Made by a program: the position numbers and the translations under genes. Shown piece by piece: positions 1 to 10,815 of a stretch of 64,000 nucleotides of DNA. Under the pieces are notes generated by a model. That model saw nothing but the letters and a program-made list of their open reading frames with translations. It did no database searches and had not been told where the DNA came from. The stretch's first letter is position 1. Each line of letters starts with the position of its first letter. Source of the stretch: Amorphophallus konjac (lineage: Eukaryota; Streptophyta; Magnoliopsida; Alismatales; Araceae). The stretch lies in contig CM040118.1 of assembly GCA_022559845.1 (NCBI GenBank), forward strand, positions 156,942,331 through 157,006,330, in the 5' to 3' direction.

Positions 1-7
1 TGAAAAT

Positions 8-433
8 ATGAACATTTTTGGACAAGAGCTCACAAAGCTGATTACCAGCTCTAGGGCAACAAGTCAAGACACCCAGGCAGTCTTAAAGCTATTGAAACAA
101 CATTTTCCACCTCCTTTCCCTGACCAACAGGACACATTCTGTCCTCCACAAGCTGAAGCTTCATCCTCTGCAACACCTTGGGAGTCACAACAAAGAGCAC
201 AGCTAGAATATCTATTTGACATCCTGCACAAATGGTTTGAAGACATGACCTCCAAGGTACAGCAGTGTCATTCGTTTGTTCTGCAGAGAGATCAAAGTTA
301 CATAGACAGCTTGAACACCCTGACAACTTCTATGGCTCAACTTCAGAAGCAAGTGGTCAAAATTTGTGCTTCCCTCATGCCAGCATCCTCCTCAGCACCC
401 CTTTCTGCTGATGACAAAGGGGGAGAGAATTAA
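8..433 (+). CDS. C-terminal part of a Sirevirus terminal ORF (env-like position)
   Basis: The frame is open to the window edge, so the true start may lie to the left; the visible part is 141 codons ending at 433. It has no recognisable enzyme motif. It is rich in Gln and Ser and includes a predicted amphipathic stretch (residues 60-120, regular Leu/Gln spacing) that could form a coiled coil. It lies about 250 bp before a polypurine tract and copia-type LTR. Known family context: Sireviruses often carry an extra env-like or coiled-coil ORF between RNase H and the 3' LTR. The assignment comes from position, not from a sequence match, so the function is unknown. Confidence 0.45.
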   Translation: MNIFGQELTKLITSSRATSQDTQAVLKLLKQHFPPPFPDQQDTFCPPQAEASSSATPWESQQRAQLEYLFDILHKWFEDMTSKVQQCHSFVLQRDQSYIDSLNTLTTSMAQLQKQVVKICASLMPASSSAPLSADDKGGEN

Positions 434-672
434 GTTTGTTTTGTTTAGGGAAGACATAGTCTACAGAGAAGAGACAGTATAGACAGTCTACAGAGAAGAG
501 ACAGTAAACCGACAGAAGTTTTTGCTTGTTATTTTGGGTTTTTGGGGAGAGAAATGAAAATTCCTCTTTGAAAATATTGCTTTTATACTGTGGCACATTT
601 TTGTGATCTGAATGGGTTGCTTCCTTCTATGTCTGTTTATGTCATTAAAATAATCTTGGGGTTGTCATCATC

Positions 673-686
673 AAAAAGGGGGAGAT
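673..686 (+). other. Polypurine tract of Sirevirus-like element
   Basis: The run aaaaagggggagat directly abuts the LTR start TGCTGTACTCC. The GGGGGAGAT-TG form is the usual junction in plant copia elements of the Sirevirus group. It would prime plus-strand DNA synthesis and fixes the left edge of the LTR at 687. Confidence 0.8.
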
Positions 687-780
687 TGCTGTACTCCTGG
701 TTTTGATGATGACAACAATAAGATAATTGATACAGACACTTAAGTTTTAATAAATGTTTAATAGGAACAAAACGAATGCA

Positions 781-1130
781 GGGTGCTCAATGCGTCAACG
801 CCATCAACAAGCAGCGTCGACGCAGCGGCTTAAGAGACGCCAATATACAAGGCAAGACAGGCCTTAATGTACATTTTCGTGCGTCAACGCCATCAACAAG
901 CAGCGTCGACGCAGCGGCGAAAGAGAGGCCAATACAGACTTCTGATTTTCATCCGTGCGTCAACGCCACCAACTGGCAGCGTCGACGCAGCAGTTCAAGA
1001 AAGGGGCGACTTATCTCTGGCTGTCTTCAACGCGTCAACGCTATCCACAGCAGGGTCGACGCAGTGGGACAAATTCAAATGTGTACAAGCAAAGAGTAGA
1101 CGCAGTGATGCCAGTGCGTCAACGCGGTCA
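781..1130 (+). repeat. Palindrome-bearing repeats in Sirevirus U3
   Basis: Four to five diverged copies of a roughly 35-bp unit (GCGTCAACGCCATCAACAAG, then GCGTCGACGCAGCGG) start near 791, 881, 956 and 1027, with a fifth partial copy near 1116. The core GCGTCGACGC is a perfect 10-bp palindrome. All lie upstream of the TATA box. Repeated palindromes in LTRs are a known Sirevirus trait; this particular core is the one seen here. Confidence 0.8.
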
Positions 1131-1341
1131 GTCTCCAGAAACAGTAAGTGTTGTAAATTACTAGAATATCTCGATGCAGTACAAGGAGACCCCAATTATG
1201 AAAGGGCACGTGATCCTATAACAAAGGACGTGCCAGCAGTCAGACACGTGGAAGCTGGGGCCTGCTACTTCACCACGTGGACCAACCCATCGAAGCTCTC
1301 TAGGGCGTCTCTGCCCTATCCTCCGAAGCCCCTGTTATTGG

Positions 1342-1350
1342 TATATAAAT
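1342..1350 (+). promoter_or_regulatory. TATA box of Sirevirus LTR
   Basis: TATATAAAT lies 655 bp into the LTR and is followed by a purine-rich leader. Transcription would be expected to start near 1372-1380, which makes 687 to about 1375 U3 and the rest R-U5. Confidence 0.65.
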
Positions 1351-2524
1351 CCTTCTTCGTCTTCAGAAAAGAATAGCTCACTCCAAGGAAGAAGTGAAGC
1401 AAAAGAGGCCATCTGAGAGCAGAAAGAGAACTCGAGAGAGATAGGCCAGCATAGAAGATTTCGAGAGTGAGAGAGAGAGAAAGAGAGAACAGCAGCAGCA
1501 TAAGAGGGAGAATTCGTGAGAGTAAGAAAAGAAGAAGGAGCTTATCTTGAAGAACTGTCCTGACTCGTGGATCAAATCCAGAGTCATCTACTGTTTTTAC
1601 TTCATTTCTATTCTTGTTCTTTCGATCCCTTTTTGAGTTTTGGGTTCCTCTTGAGGGATCAGGAGTAGGGAGACGGGTGTGTCTCCGGTTTGTGCTGGTA
1701 GCAGAATGCTACTGGTGATAGTTCCCTCCTGTGTGGAGGAAGGGAGGCTGGTTCCTCTGGTTTGCAAGCAGCAGGCGGGGCTGCTTGTGGGTTCCCTCCA
1801 GGCTAGGAGGAGGAGAGGCTAGGCCTCTGGTGGGTTGCTGGTAGCTGAGTGCTACTGGATGGTTCACTGGTAGCGGGGCTGCTACCAGTGGGGTTCCTTC
1901 TTGGTATAGAGGAAGAGAAACGTGAGTCTCTGGTTTCTAGTAACCGTGCGTTGCTAGAGGTTCCCTCCGGGTAGGAGGAAGAGGGGAGGTTGTTCCTCTG
2001 GGTAAGCTGTGTATCAGCGTCTGTTGGCAAGCTGTGTTGCCCAGCTGTTAGTGAAGCCACACTCGGTTTGAGTGTGCGGTGGACGTAGGTCTGCGGGTTG
2101 CAGACCGAACCACCTAAAAATCGATTGTGTATTTTGTGGTTTGATTTCTCTCTATCCTCTCCGCTAGATGAATGCTTAGATTTGTTATGTTTACCATCTA
2201 ATGCTTACTATGTTTGCTCATCTGTTGTTTGATCAGTGTCTCGAGAGAAATCTATTCTGCTGTGAGAAGTGAGCCTCCAATCTGTTCTGTCGTAATTCTT
2301 GCCCGTCATCTGTTTGGCTGCATTTTGTTCCCTCTATATAAGTTTTGGTGTTAACACTTCAAGTATTTGTTTTTAGTCTCTTAAGACGGTTTGGTAGCTC
2401 AGTTCAGTGGAGGTGTTCAAACTCCTTCAACGTGTTTTATTCCGCTATTGATTTTATAATTTGGGAATTTTTTTTAGGATCCATTCACCCCCCCCTTTGG
2501 ATCATTTAGACCATCTTCGATTAC

Positions 2525-5078
2525 ATCAGCCTGCACCCACGCCCATTCCTGACGTGGAGGAGCCCGCTCCTACGCCCATCCCCGATGTGGCAGAGCAAGC
2601 ACCCGCGTGCATTCCCAACGCGGGAGAGGCCGCGGTTGCAGCAGGGGAGAGTACAATGCCGACTCCAACTCCCCGACCACGAGTCAAGGAGAGATCCCAG
2701 GCGAAGTCACCTATTAAGAAAGCATTGGCTGCCGCCAAAGCGGCTGGGGGACCAGAGGCAAAGCGAAGGAGGGCAGAGGTCTCCCCGGCTTCGGCGGCTC
2801 CCATTTTGTCATTCGACGAGTTCGAAGTCACTCGGGCCGAACCGAGCCGCCCCACCGGTGAGACTTGTTGATCGCTGACATTCTTTGGCATTTATTTGTT
2901 TCCCAGGGGTAGGGCTTTCATGCACACATGACATGTGTACTTTCCTCTTTTAGCCGATACGGAGGAGCCGGCACCTGCATCGATCCCGGGTGAGAGAGAT
3001 ACTGCAGCTCCCAGGGCACCCTCGCCTGTCAAGGAGGCCCTTGAGCCGCCTCGTGCTGTGGCAACCGGAGGGGGTATTTATCTACGTCTAGTTAATTGAC
3101 TTCTTTCATTCTTAAGGCCTCACCAGCACTGGTGTGATCCACCCTTTTTTTATGTGGCAGGGGTTGACGTGGCAACTATCGGGCCACCAAGGCCCCGCCT
3201 GCATCTCCCAGCGACACGCATGTACACGAGGAAGAGGTTGAAGTCCGGCGTACTACCCTCGCCCAGCCCGCGTGAGGATGCACCGATCATCGACCTCGAA
3301 GCGGAGGCCCCCTTGCCAGCAAGGGAGGAACCCGTGGCGGTTGAGTCTTCGTCGAGCGAAGAGGTAGATTATGACTACTCCTCCGACGAAGTGGCTTTTG
3401 ATGAGGGCATATCTGAGGTATCTGGGTCGCCCAAGCCGATCTTTGAGGCCCCCTTACTCGCTAGCTCCTCAAGCCTAATGGGGAGGATGTTGTAAGTGTG
3501 AGCTTGTTAGCACAGGACCTCCCTCGTGATCGTCCAGTGACTTTATTCCTGTTATCCCTTGATTTTCAGGAACCGATTGAGCCGGAGGCCATGGGGCTAC
3601 CCCGGCTAAATCGGTCGATCGCTCAACAGGAGCTGATGCGGGCCTAGGTAAGCTGGCCCTCTTGTTCGAGGCTTTGCAGCAGGAGTCAGCCGCGGAGACT
3701 ACGAGTGCTCTCGGAACAGTGGACGAGCCTTTGGAGGAGGGGGAGATGGCGCCCGAAGGTAGCATCGTCCCGGTGGCCGAGGTAAGCACGTGGGCCTTGT
3801 GGTTCTTCCCTGCCCTTTGATCCTACATGATTCATTCCAGGTAGCGAGTGGCTAACTCTGCTACACATGGTCAGGTAATGTCAACACCAGGGAAGACATC
3901 TGCCCGTGTCCGGACGGCCGTCGCTAAACGGAGGCCGACTATCAGTCTGATAGCGGTGGAGGGGCGGCTTCGGTCTCGGCCCGAGGTGGATATCCTTGCA
4001 GCACTTGTGCAAGCGGGAGGCAGACCCCGGCTGATGATTCCTCTTCCGCCTCTCCCGAAGATCCCTGCTCAGATGGAGGACCCGCTCTTGAAGAAGATAT
4101 TCGCGGGACTCCATGCGCATCTGGAGGGGTCCCAGACGCAGGAGAGAGGTCGATCGGCGATGGCTTCGGGCCCGGCCTTGCTCGAAGCCCCTCCTTTGGT
4201 TGAAGCAGCGGCGCTTGCACCCCCGTCCAGCGAAATGGTGGCGGAGACGGAGCGGGCGGAGGAAGAGGAGGTCGGAGAACACCGAATAATGGCGGCGCCG
4301 AGTGACTCGGCGGTGACCTTGTCCACTCTCCTGGCGGCGGCTGGCCAGGAGTCTTCCGTCGAACTCGAGGGCCAGGCGACTTGACTCTTGCTCTTCCATC
4401 CTCTTCGGCCGGGTGGACGCTGGTTTATGGGCGGAGGTGGACAGCACCGTGGAATTCACTCCCCCGACTGTGCCTTCAGTCAGCCATACTTCATCGGATG
4501 CGTCGGTCTGACAAATGCTGGTGACACTGAGGACAATGCTCCTTGCCGACCTCTCCTTGTCATACTGGGAGGTGCACAGCATAGTGACACAGCTGACTGG
4601 GGCACTGCAAGTGCTGGGCTGCCCGCTGGGGGAGTGGTCGCGGTGAGTCTTGTTACTGCTGAAATATGTTAAACGCCGCGAGTTCCTCGAGACCCAGGCT
4701 CCCGACGAGCGCGCCGCTTTCGATGCCCAGGCGGATGAATATTTGCAAACCCTGGAGGCACGGCGCAATAATGAAGAGCAGCACGGGAAGGCCCTGGAGG
4801 AAGGCCAGGGCGATGTTCACTCCCTCAGGAACCGGATCGCGAGGCTGGAGGGCTACCTTGCTGCAGCCAGGTCTGACCTTGCCAGGGCTGAAGGAGTAGT
4901 TGAGAGGGAAGGCGAAGCACTTACCGTCGCCCAGGCCGAGACCGCGTCCGTAGAGACTGAGCTCACCCGCCTAGAAGAACGGAGGGGCCGACTGCACGAC
5001 ATGACAACTTCCCTTGCGTCAGAATCCTCCCTCTGGAAGACATCTTTAGGGGCCTCGACTGAGCGTTGCACCCCGTAG
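2525..5078 (+). pseudogene. Antisense gene of element A (C-terminal exons; PMD-type, coiled-coil tail)
   Basis: This multi-exon gene runs opposite to the element. Likely exons are 2525-2857, 2954-3073, 3161-3491, from 3570, about 3842-4384 and 4650-5078, with GT/AG at most borders (for example donors at 2858 and 3492, acceptors ending 3160 and 3569). Visible parts are a Pro/Ala-rich and Lys/Arg-rich stretch ending in SFDEF, an acidic Ser/Glu region (exon 3) and a coiled coil at 4650-5078 with Leu/Arg/Glu heptads. The same order with the same SFDEF segment occurs in element C's antisense gene, where a PMD domain precedes it. Here the PMD part is missing because the Sirevirus is inserted. Exon borders between 3500 and 4650 are uncertain, and frames there look damaged. 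Confidence 0.65.
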
Positions 5079-5589
5079 CTCTTTTCTTTTCTTTTCCTCT
5101 CTCTGCCTTTTCCCTTTCTTTTTTTTTGAAATGTAACACAGGGGTATGCCCCGAAGCACATGTCTTTTTACTCCCTTCTCTTTTTGAATAGAACAGAACA
5201 TTTGCAATTCCGCGTGTCCTTTCAGTGTGCATGGCATTCGCCCAGAGGGATCTTTTTCTTTTCTCTTTTCTTTTCGTATGTATTATTCTCTTCTTCCTCT
5301 CCCCTCTTTTCTTTCCTTCTTTTCTTGGTGTCGGAACACACTGGCAGAGTGCAAGTTCTCGCAGGTAGTTCACTCCGGGGGAGCCAGGCAGGAACCCATG
5401 TCGGGGCACAGGAGAGTGCTCGCCCTCCCAGGGGAAGGATGAGGGGACCACTCCACCGTGCCAAATGGGTGGATCACCGGTCTCGCCCGACGTCGGAACT
5501 GTGCACTAGCCTCAGGCCGGGGGCCTTGGTGGGAGATTGGGCCCCTCGTCGCTCGGAGGGGCGGTGAACAGAAATTTGCTTAACCAATG
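5079..5589. other. Non-coding spacer between antisense gene and repeats (element A)
   Basis: No credible gene. It begins with a pyrimidine-rich stretch directly after the antisense gene's stop, as expected for its 3' UTR, and is otherwise unremarkable. Confidence 0.5.
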
Positions 5590-5966
5590 ACCCGGATGGG
5601 AGGCCCAAATCAAAGGGAATATTCACTGCCCGAAGAGGACGGAGAGAAGAGTTTCTTTAGTCAACGGCTTGGACGAGAGGTTTAAGACAATGGGATACCC
5701 AGCGCCCGGAGAGGACGGAGAGAAGAGTTTGTTTAGTCAATGGCTTGGATGGGAGGTTCAAGCCAAAGGGACACTCGCCGCCCAGGGAGGATGGAGAGAA
5801 GAGTTTGTTTAGTCAATGGCTTGGACGGGAGGTTCAAGCCAAAGGGATACTCGCCGCCCGGGGAGGACGGAGAGAAGAATTAGTCAATGGCCTGGACGGG
5901 AGGTCCAAGCCAAAGGGATACTCGTCGCCCGGGGAGGACGGAGAGAAGAGTTTTTTTTTTTAGTCA
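5590..5966. repeat. 76-bp tandem repeat in the 3' untranslated part of element A
   Basis: Five units start near 5590, 5671, 5747, 5823 and 5894. Each contains GGACGGAGAGAAGAGTTT, then TTAGTCAA(C/T)GGC(T/C)TGG, then GGGAGGTNCAAGCCAAAGG. Unit 4 is shortened. The array sits between the integrase end and the antisense gene, in the same place as the 126-bp array of element C. The 3' untranslated region of Tat/Ogre elements is known to be hypervariable and rich in tandem repeats. Confidence 0.85.
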
Positions 5967-6003
5967 ACGGTATCCCCGCTGATACGGGGTGATGGTTCGA
6001 AAT

Positions 6004-6236
6004 GGGGGACCGTCTCCCCCTTTCCTTGTCCCCTTTTTTTTCTCTTTTTTTTCTTTTCTCTTCCCCTTTCTTTCTTCTCTCCCTTTTTTCTCTTTTTTTC
6101 TTTTTTTTGTTCTTTCTTCTTTCTCTCCTCTCCTTCTCTTTTCTCTTCTCTTTTTTCTCTTTTCTTTTATTCTTTTTTTTCTCTTCCCTTTTTTCCTTTT
6201 TTTTCTTTCCTTTTTTTCTTTTTTTTGTTCCTTTTT
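6004..6236. repeat. Polypyrimidine/polypurine tract
   Basis: About 230 bp of almost pure C/T on the plus strand (polypurine in the sense of element A). The long open frames across it encode only Ser/Phe/Leu or Lys/Arg/Glu runs and are composition artefacts. Confidence 0.9.
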
Positions 6237-6310
6237 GAGAACGTGAATGGCGATCAAGTCATTCAGACATCAATCATGCAAATTCACCCAAGATAGGGTG
6301 AAGGATTATA

Positions 6311-7466
6311 TTATTGATTGAGTGGGGGCGCTGGAGCATGGTACAACCTCAAGTGTCTCCCATTAAGAGGCGGGAATTGAACTTCCCCGCGGTGGTTGAC
6401 AATTACATAATCTCCACCCTTGTAGAATTTTTGAATTACGTAGGGCCCGAGCCAATTTTCTTTCAGCTTACCCTTGGGGTTGGCGGCCATGACATCTCTT
6501 CTCTTGACCATGACAAGGTCGCCCTTCTTGAATTCGTGTTCCTTGACGAGCTTGTCAAAGGCACGCACTATTCGGGCCTGGTAGACCTGAATGTTCTGTT
6601 GGGCCTGAAGCCGCTTCCCTTCCAAACTGGAGAGCTCTTCGAGCCTTCGCTCGGCGTTGGTTTGCCCTTCGCGGACGAGCCCGTGCTGAATGGCGACCCT
6701 GAGGGAGGGTACCTCCAATTCAACGGGGACAATTGCCTCTGATCCGTATACTAGAGAGAAAGGCGAGCAGCCTGTTGGGGTCTTGTATACGGTCCGGTAT
6801 GCCCATAGCGCCTCGTACATCTTCTCTTCCCAGTCCCTTTTGTTAGAGCTAACAATCTTGGCCAGGAGAGTGCAGTGTTTTATTGAAAGCTTCAGCCAGC
6901 CCATTGGCCTGTAGATTGTAGGGAGTCGATGTCCTCTAGTCAATTTTGTACTTTTCTGCCAGTCGGTAGACCTTTTAGTTATAGAAGTGGCTGCCGTTGT
7001 CTAAGATAATCCGGTCGGGGGTGCCAAACCGGAATATGATGTTACGGCGGACAAATCTGGCCACGATCTCTCCGGTAACCTCTCTTAAGGCGACGGCCTC
7101 TGCCCAACGGGAGAAATAATCAGTTGTCGCCAAAATGTACTTACAGCCGGTGGATGACGCGGGTAAGGGACCCACGATGTCTGTTCCCCATTGGGCAAAC
7201 GGCCAACTGGGCACCATTGGATGCAGCTACACGGGCGGCCTTCTAGGTATGGTGGCATGATCCTGACACTTCTGACACGACTTAGCATACTTGCTGTAGT
7301 CGTCAAACATTGTCGGCCAATAGTAGCCGAGCTTCTTTATTTCAATCTTCATTTTCGGTCCTGCCTGGTGTGCACCAGTTGTCCCGGCATGGACTTCCTT
7401 CATGACCCTCCAAGCTTCTTCAATGGACAAGCATCGGAGGAGTAGTTTCTGTTTGGCGTCGGCCAC
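6311..7466 (-). pseudogene. Integrase of element A (broken)
   Basis: Three pieces in order. 7466-7227 holds the zinc-binding N-terminal part (EVHAGTTGAHQAG and CQKCQ). 7217-6975 holds the catalytic-core start (first Asp in WGTDIVGP, second in LDNGSH). 6943-6311 holds the rest of the core and the C-terminal domain (NWLGPYVIQ). It aligns with the intact integrase of element C. Stops or frameshifts lie near 7220 and 6960, and the segment that should carry the catalytic Glu (AEAFNK in C) is read in a wrong frame around 6900. It would not give an active enzyme as it stands. Confidence 0.85.
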
Positions 7467-7666
7467 AATTCGGAATAATATTCCGTTTCGGAGCTCATAA
7501 GAGTCCTTGGTTCTAATTAGCTTGATCTTCTCTTCTCTTTGCTTGGGCAGTTGCCGGTGTTTGAACCACTACATCAGAGGTCTCTCCTGTCAGGTAGGCC
7601 GACAGCTTCTGCTGCAGTGACCTCCAGCTCTTCTTCTTATAGTTCTTCTTCTATCATGTTGGGTAC
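7467..7666 (-). pseudogene. Decayed linker between second RNase H and integrase (element A)
   Basis: Corresponds to the C segment between RNase H and the integrase zinc finger (SDWRQHLLQWF and RIKDSYEYRNGTLFRI in C). Similar but frame-broken sequence is visible here (for example RTKDSYELRNGILFRI-like codons around 7520-7460). No separate gene. Confidence 0.5.
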
Positions 7667-8203
7667 CTAGTGCTGATTTATCACTTGGATGTTGACTAAT
7701 CCATCTGGCAGCACTGCTAGTGAGCTCGCCAATTTTGCTAGGGCGTCGGCTTGTGCATTGTCTCCTCTGGCGACATGGCCTATCTCGAGGAGGTAGAACC
7801 GTTCCATGAGCCCCTTCGCCTTAGTGTGATAAGGGAGCAACTCGGGTTTCCGGATGTCAAACTGCCCCTGGACCTGCTTGACGACCAGCAGCGAGTCGCC
7901 GAATACTTGGAGCATTTTGATCTCCATTTGGAGGGCCACCTGGAGACCAATGATCAGAGCTTCATATTCTGCTTCATTATTTGTGCAGGGCTTGCTAATG
8001 CAGCAGGAGGTGTGCACTACCTCCCCATCTGGAGATTTGAGGACGATGCCGGCTCCGGCCCGTATCTTGTTGCGTCCGGACGGGGTCGCTTCTGTTCTCG
8101 AGGCCCCGTCGAAGTACAGCTGCCAAATGACTTGTTGGACCTGGTCCACCTCCAGTGTTTCATCTTCGGGCAGCTCCGTGGCCAACGGGGAGTCTTCGGG
8201 CAT
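7667..8203 (-). pseudogene. Second (archaeal-type) RNase H domain of element A
   Basis: The 178-codon frame carries the RNase H fold with all four expected acids: Asp in LYFDGASR, Glu in NEAEYEAL, Asp in FGDSLL and Asp in NAQADALAKLA. A second RNase H placed between the RT-linked RNase H and integrase is diagnostic for the Tat lineage. The domain is intact, but it is cut off from RT by a frame change near 8210-8260 and from integrase by a stop at 7667. It would digest the RNA strand of RNA/DNA hybrids in the polyprotein. Confidence 0.85.
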
Positions 8204-8251
8204 AGGCTATGCTGCAAAGAAGTCTGCGACGGCTTGCCCCTTAACGGCCTT

Positions 8252-10033
8252 CTACGGCACGTAGGTGATGTCGAACACCATGACCAGTACGGCCCATTTG
8301 CCCAGGCGCCCCTTCAGGACTGGCTGGGAGAGAATGTGCTTGATGGGATCGGCTCTGGATATTAAACTCACTTCATGGGACAGCATATAGTGCCTCAGCT
8401 TCTTGACTGCAAAGACCAATGCAAGGCAAATCTTCTCAATCGGGGTGTACTTGGCCTCTGCTCCCACCAATCTGCGGCTGAGGTAGTAGAGAGCTTGCTC
8501 CTTCCCCTCGTCATTATTCTGGGCAAGCATTGCCCCCAGTGAATATTTGGTAGCCGCTATATAGAGAATGAGCGGTTTGCCTTTGGCAGGTACCCCTAGG
8601 ATGGGCGGGGTCTTTAGGTACTCTTTTAGCTGGTTGAACGCGTGCTGGCATTCGGGACCCCAACTAAAGGGTGCATTCTTCATCATCAGTCTGTGGAAGG
8701 GTTGGCAGCGCCCCAACAGGTTGGAGATAAACCTGCGGATGTAAGCTAGTCGACCCTGTAGAGACCTCAGCTCCCCCAGATTCTTCGAAGGAGGCAGCTC
8801 CTGGATGGCTTTTATCTTGAAGGGGTCAATCTCGATCCCTCTGTGTCGGACAATGAAGCCGAGGAACTTCCCGCTGGAGACACCGAAGGCGCACTTCACG
8901 GGGTTCATCTTCAGCCCGTACTGCCGAAGCCTGTGGAAGACGACCCTCAGGTCGTCCAGATGATCACCCCTTTCCTTGGTCTTGACGACCAGATCATCAA
9001 TGTAGCATTCGACTTTGCTATACAGCAGCTCGTCGAATATCTTGGTCATTGCCCGCTGGTACGTGGCGCCGGCATTCTTGAGACCGAAGGGCATCCTCTT
9101 GTAGTGGAATATCCCTTTAGGCGATCTGAAGGCCGTGTGAATCCAGTTGTGGTCGGCTATGCATATTTGATTATAGCCGGACGACTCGTCCATAAAAGAC
9201 AGGGCCTCATGGCCAGTGGTCGCATCAATCATCACTTCGGTGATGGGCACCGGGAAGTCATCTTTCGGGCAGGCTTTATTCAGGTCGTAAAAGTCCACGC
9301 AGATCCTGGTCTGTCCATTCTTCTTCTTTACCGACACGATGTTGGCCAGCCAGGTAGTGTATTGGTTTTCTGCTACGAAGTCGACATCTATGAGCTTTTC
9401 AACCTCTTTACAGATCTGGTTGATCAGTTCAGGCCTCATACGCCGGGGAGACTGCTTTACTGGCTCCATCTTGGGATCGATGGCCAAAATGTGCTGGGTC
9501 ACTTCGGGGCTGAGTCCGGGCATTTCTTTGTAGTTCCAGGTAAAGCAATCCCGAAATTCTTGCAGTAGCTTCATGTATTGTTCCCTTTCCTGTGGGGGTA
9601 TAAGAGCACTCAGAAAGGTCATCCTGGGGTCGCTTTCTGTGCCAAGATTGATCACAACCAACTCGTTAACGGTGGCCTGGCCGCCATCTTCAATTTTCCG
9701 CGGGGCCGGCGACAAATCAACAAAGTCTTGGTCTTCATCGCCCTCGGGCTCGAGGATGCCGTCCCTTTCTTCTTGTTCCTCATGATTGGGTGTGGAGGCT
9801 GTGTTTACCTCACGTTCCTCCTGGGCCACAGCCGGTGAGTCCACGGGGTTCCCCGACGTAGACAGGCACAGGGCCGCCTCGGGATCTTCTGTGTACTCAT
9901 CATAGACAGCCTCGGCGGGGGCCGGGGCAGCTGCATTTTCAGGAGCCTGGTACTGGATAGATATTGTATAGGCTCCTCTTCTGGGGCTACCTGTCACGTG
10001 GGGGCGCGGCGGGGCTACCACATAGTCTCCCAT
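8252..10033 (-). pseudogene. Reverse transcriptase and RNase H of element A
   Basis: A 593-codon open frame. Residues 1-130 are an acidic linker with the conserved INLGTESDPR segment. RT follows, with RICVDFYDLNKACPKDDFP, FMDESSGYNQI, MPFGLKNAGATYQRAM and the catalytic YIDDLVV. The connection and first RNase H run to about residue 590 (LILYIAATKYSLGAMLAQ, YYLSRRL). It is the longest intact pol piece in A. Two conserved positions look altered against C: FYDLN for FRDLN and FMDESSGYN for FMDGSSGYN. It ends near FDITYVP, just before the second RNase H. The upstream part overlaps a gag-like module. Confidence 0.9.
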
Positions 10034-10620
10034 TCTGAGCTCATCCCTATCAATGAGGTCTTGAGCAATGTCCTTGAAGACATAGCAGTCTTCAATGGCG
10101 TGACCCAGTATCTAGTGATAGGGACAAAAAAGTGGGTCCCCACTTCTTCGGGCTTCCTACGACCTCTTGGACCTCGGGAGGGAGACCTTGCCATAGTGGC
10201 AGGCCCAATCAAAGATACCCCGAATCTTCTCTCTTGGGAAGGAGTAGGGCTTCTGTAGCTTCTCTTGGAGTGTCAGGCCTCTCCTGGCTGGCCGGCCGGT
10301 TAAATGGCTCGCTGTATCTCTTGCTTCCCTCCTCGACCAGACGGAGGCGTCAGGACTGGTGTCTCGGGGCCAAGACACGTTGGCACCCCACGGGCGGAGA
10401 GAGCCCTGGATCAGGTCGATCACTAGCGAGGTTAACTCAGCCATTCGTGCCTTTAACATCTCGATCTCCCGTTGCTGCCTATGGTATAAGGCGTACATGA
10501 CTGGGTCGTATCGAGGAGAATCCGGAGCATGGCCCATGCTATTGCTCCTTGCTTCACCAGCAGGCCGGGGTGAGGGTGCCCCGGTGGTGTGATCCTTCGA
10601 GGTGAACCCCTCAGAAAAGG
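10034..10620 (-). pseudogene. Extra gag-like module between protease and RT (element A only)
   Basis: The minus-strand sequence here resembles two separate parts of gag. The first is DPVMYALYHRQQREIEMLKARM (about 10510-10450), like DPMIQMMFRRYQQEINALRRQL in C gag. The second is LQEKLQKPYSFPREKIRGIFDWA (about 10270-10200), followed in another frame by a zinc-knuckle-like segment with the same CPYH, LGHAIEDCYVFKDI pattern as gag proper. Element C has no such module at this place: its protease tail runs straight to the RT linker. It looks like an internally deleted second copy of gag that came in by recombination. It is frame-broken near 10150. Confidence 0.65.
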
Positions 10621-10815
10621 AGGAAGTCTTCCCCATGCAGCGGTGGCGGATAGGGTTCCAAAGGAACACTTCTTCATCTTGCACCTCCTCAGTCGACGGT
10701 GTGGAATATACATCTTGACGGGCTTCCCGCAAGTCTGCAGCTTCCGCGGGGTCCTCGCCGCACAGGGCCAAAACCGATATAACATCAGTTTCGTAATAGT
10801 CTTCTAGCGAAAAAC

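Larger units (their letters stand above)
687..2524 (+). mobile_element. 3' LTR of a Sirevirus-like Ty1/copia retrotransposon
   Basis: A 1.84-kb LTR starting TG (687) after the polypurine tract and ending CGATTACA (2524). Just before the end is a long C-run (ATTCACCCCCCCC, about 2484-2496), which is typical of Sirevirus LTR termini. It carries a TATA box at 1342 and palindrome-rich repeats in U3. Directly after 2524 comes in-frame coding sequence of element A's antisense gene, so this copia element is inserted in that gene. The 5' LTR and pol lie off the left edge, so the target duplication (expected TCAGC, 2525-2529) cannot be checked here. Confidence 0.8.

Noticed and set aside
5989..6257. 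Long open frames on both strands over the C/T tract
   Set aside because: They encode only Ser/Phe/Leu or Lys/Arg/Glu runs; pure composition effect of a polypyrimidine tract.
8843..9568. 241-codon plus-strand frame
   Set aside because: Antisense shadow of the element A reverse transcriptase, which has clear motifs on the minus strand.
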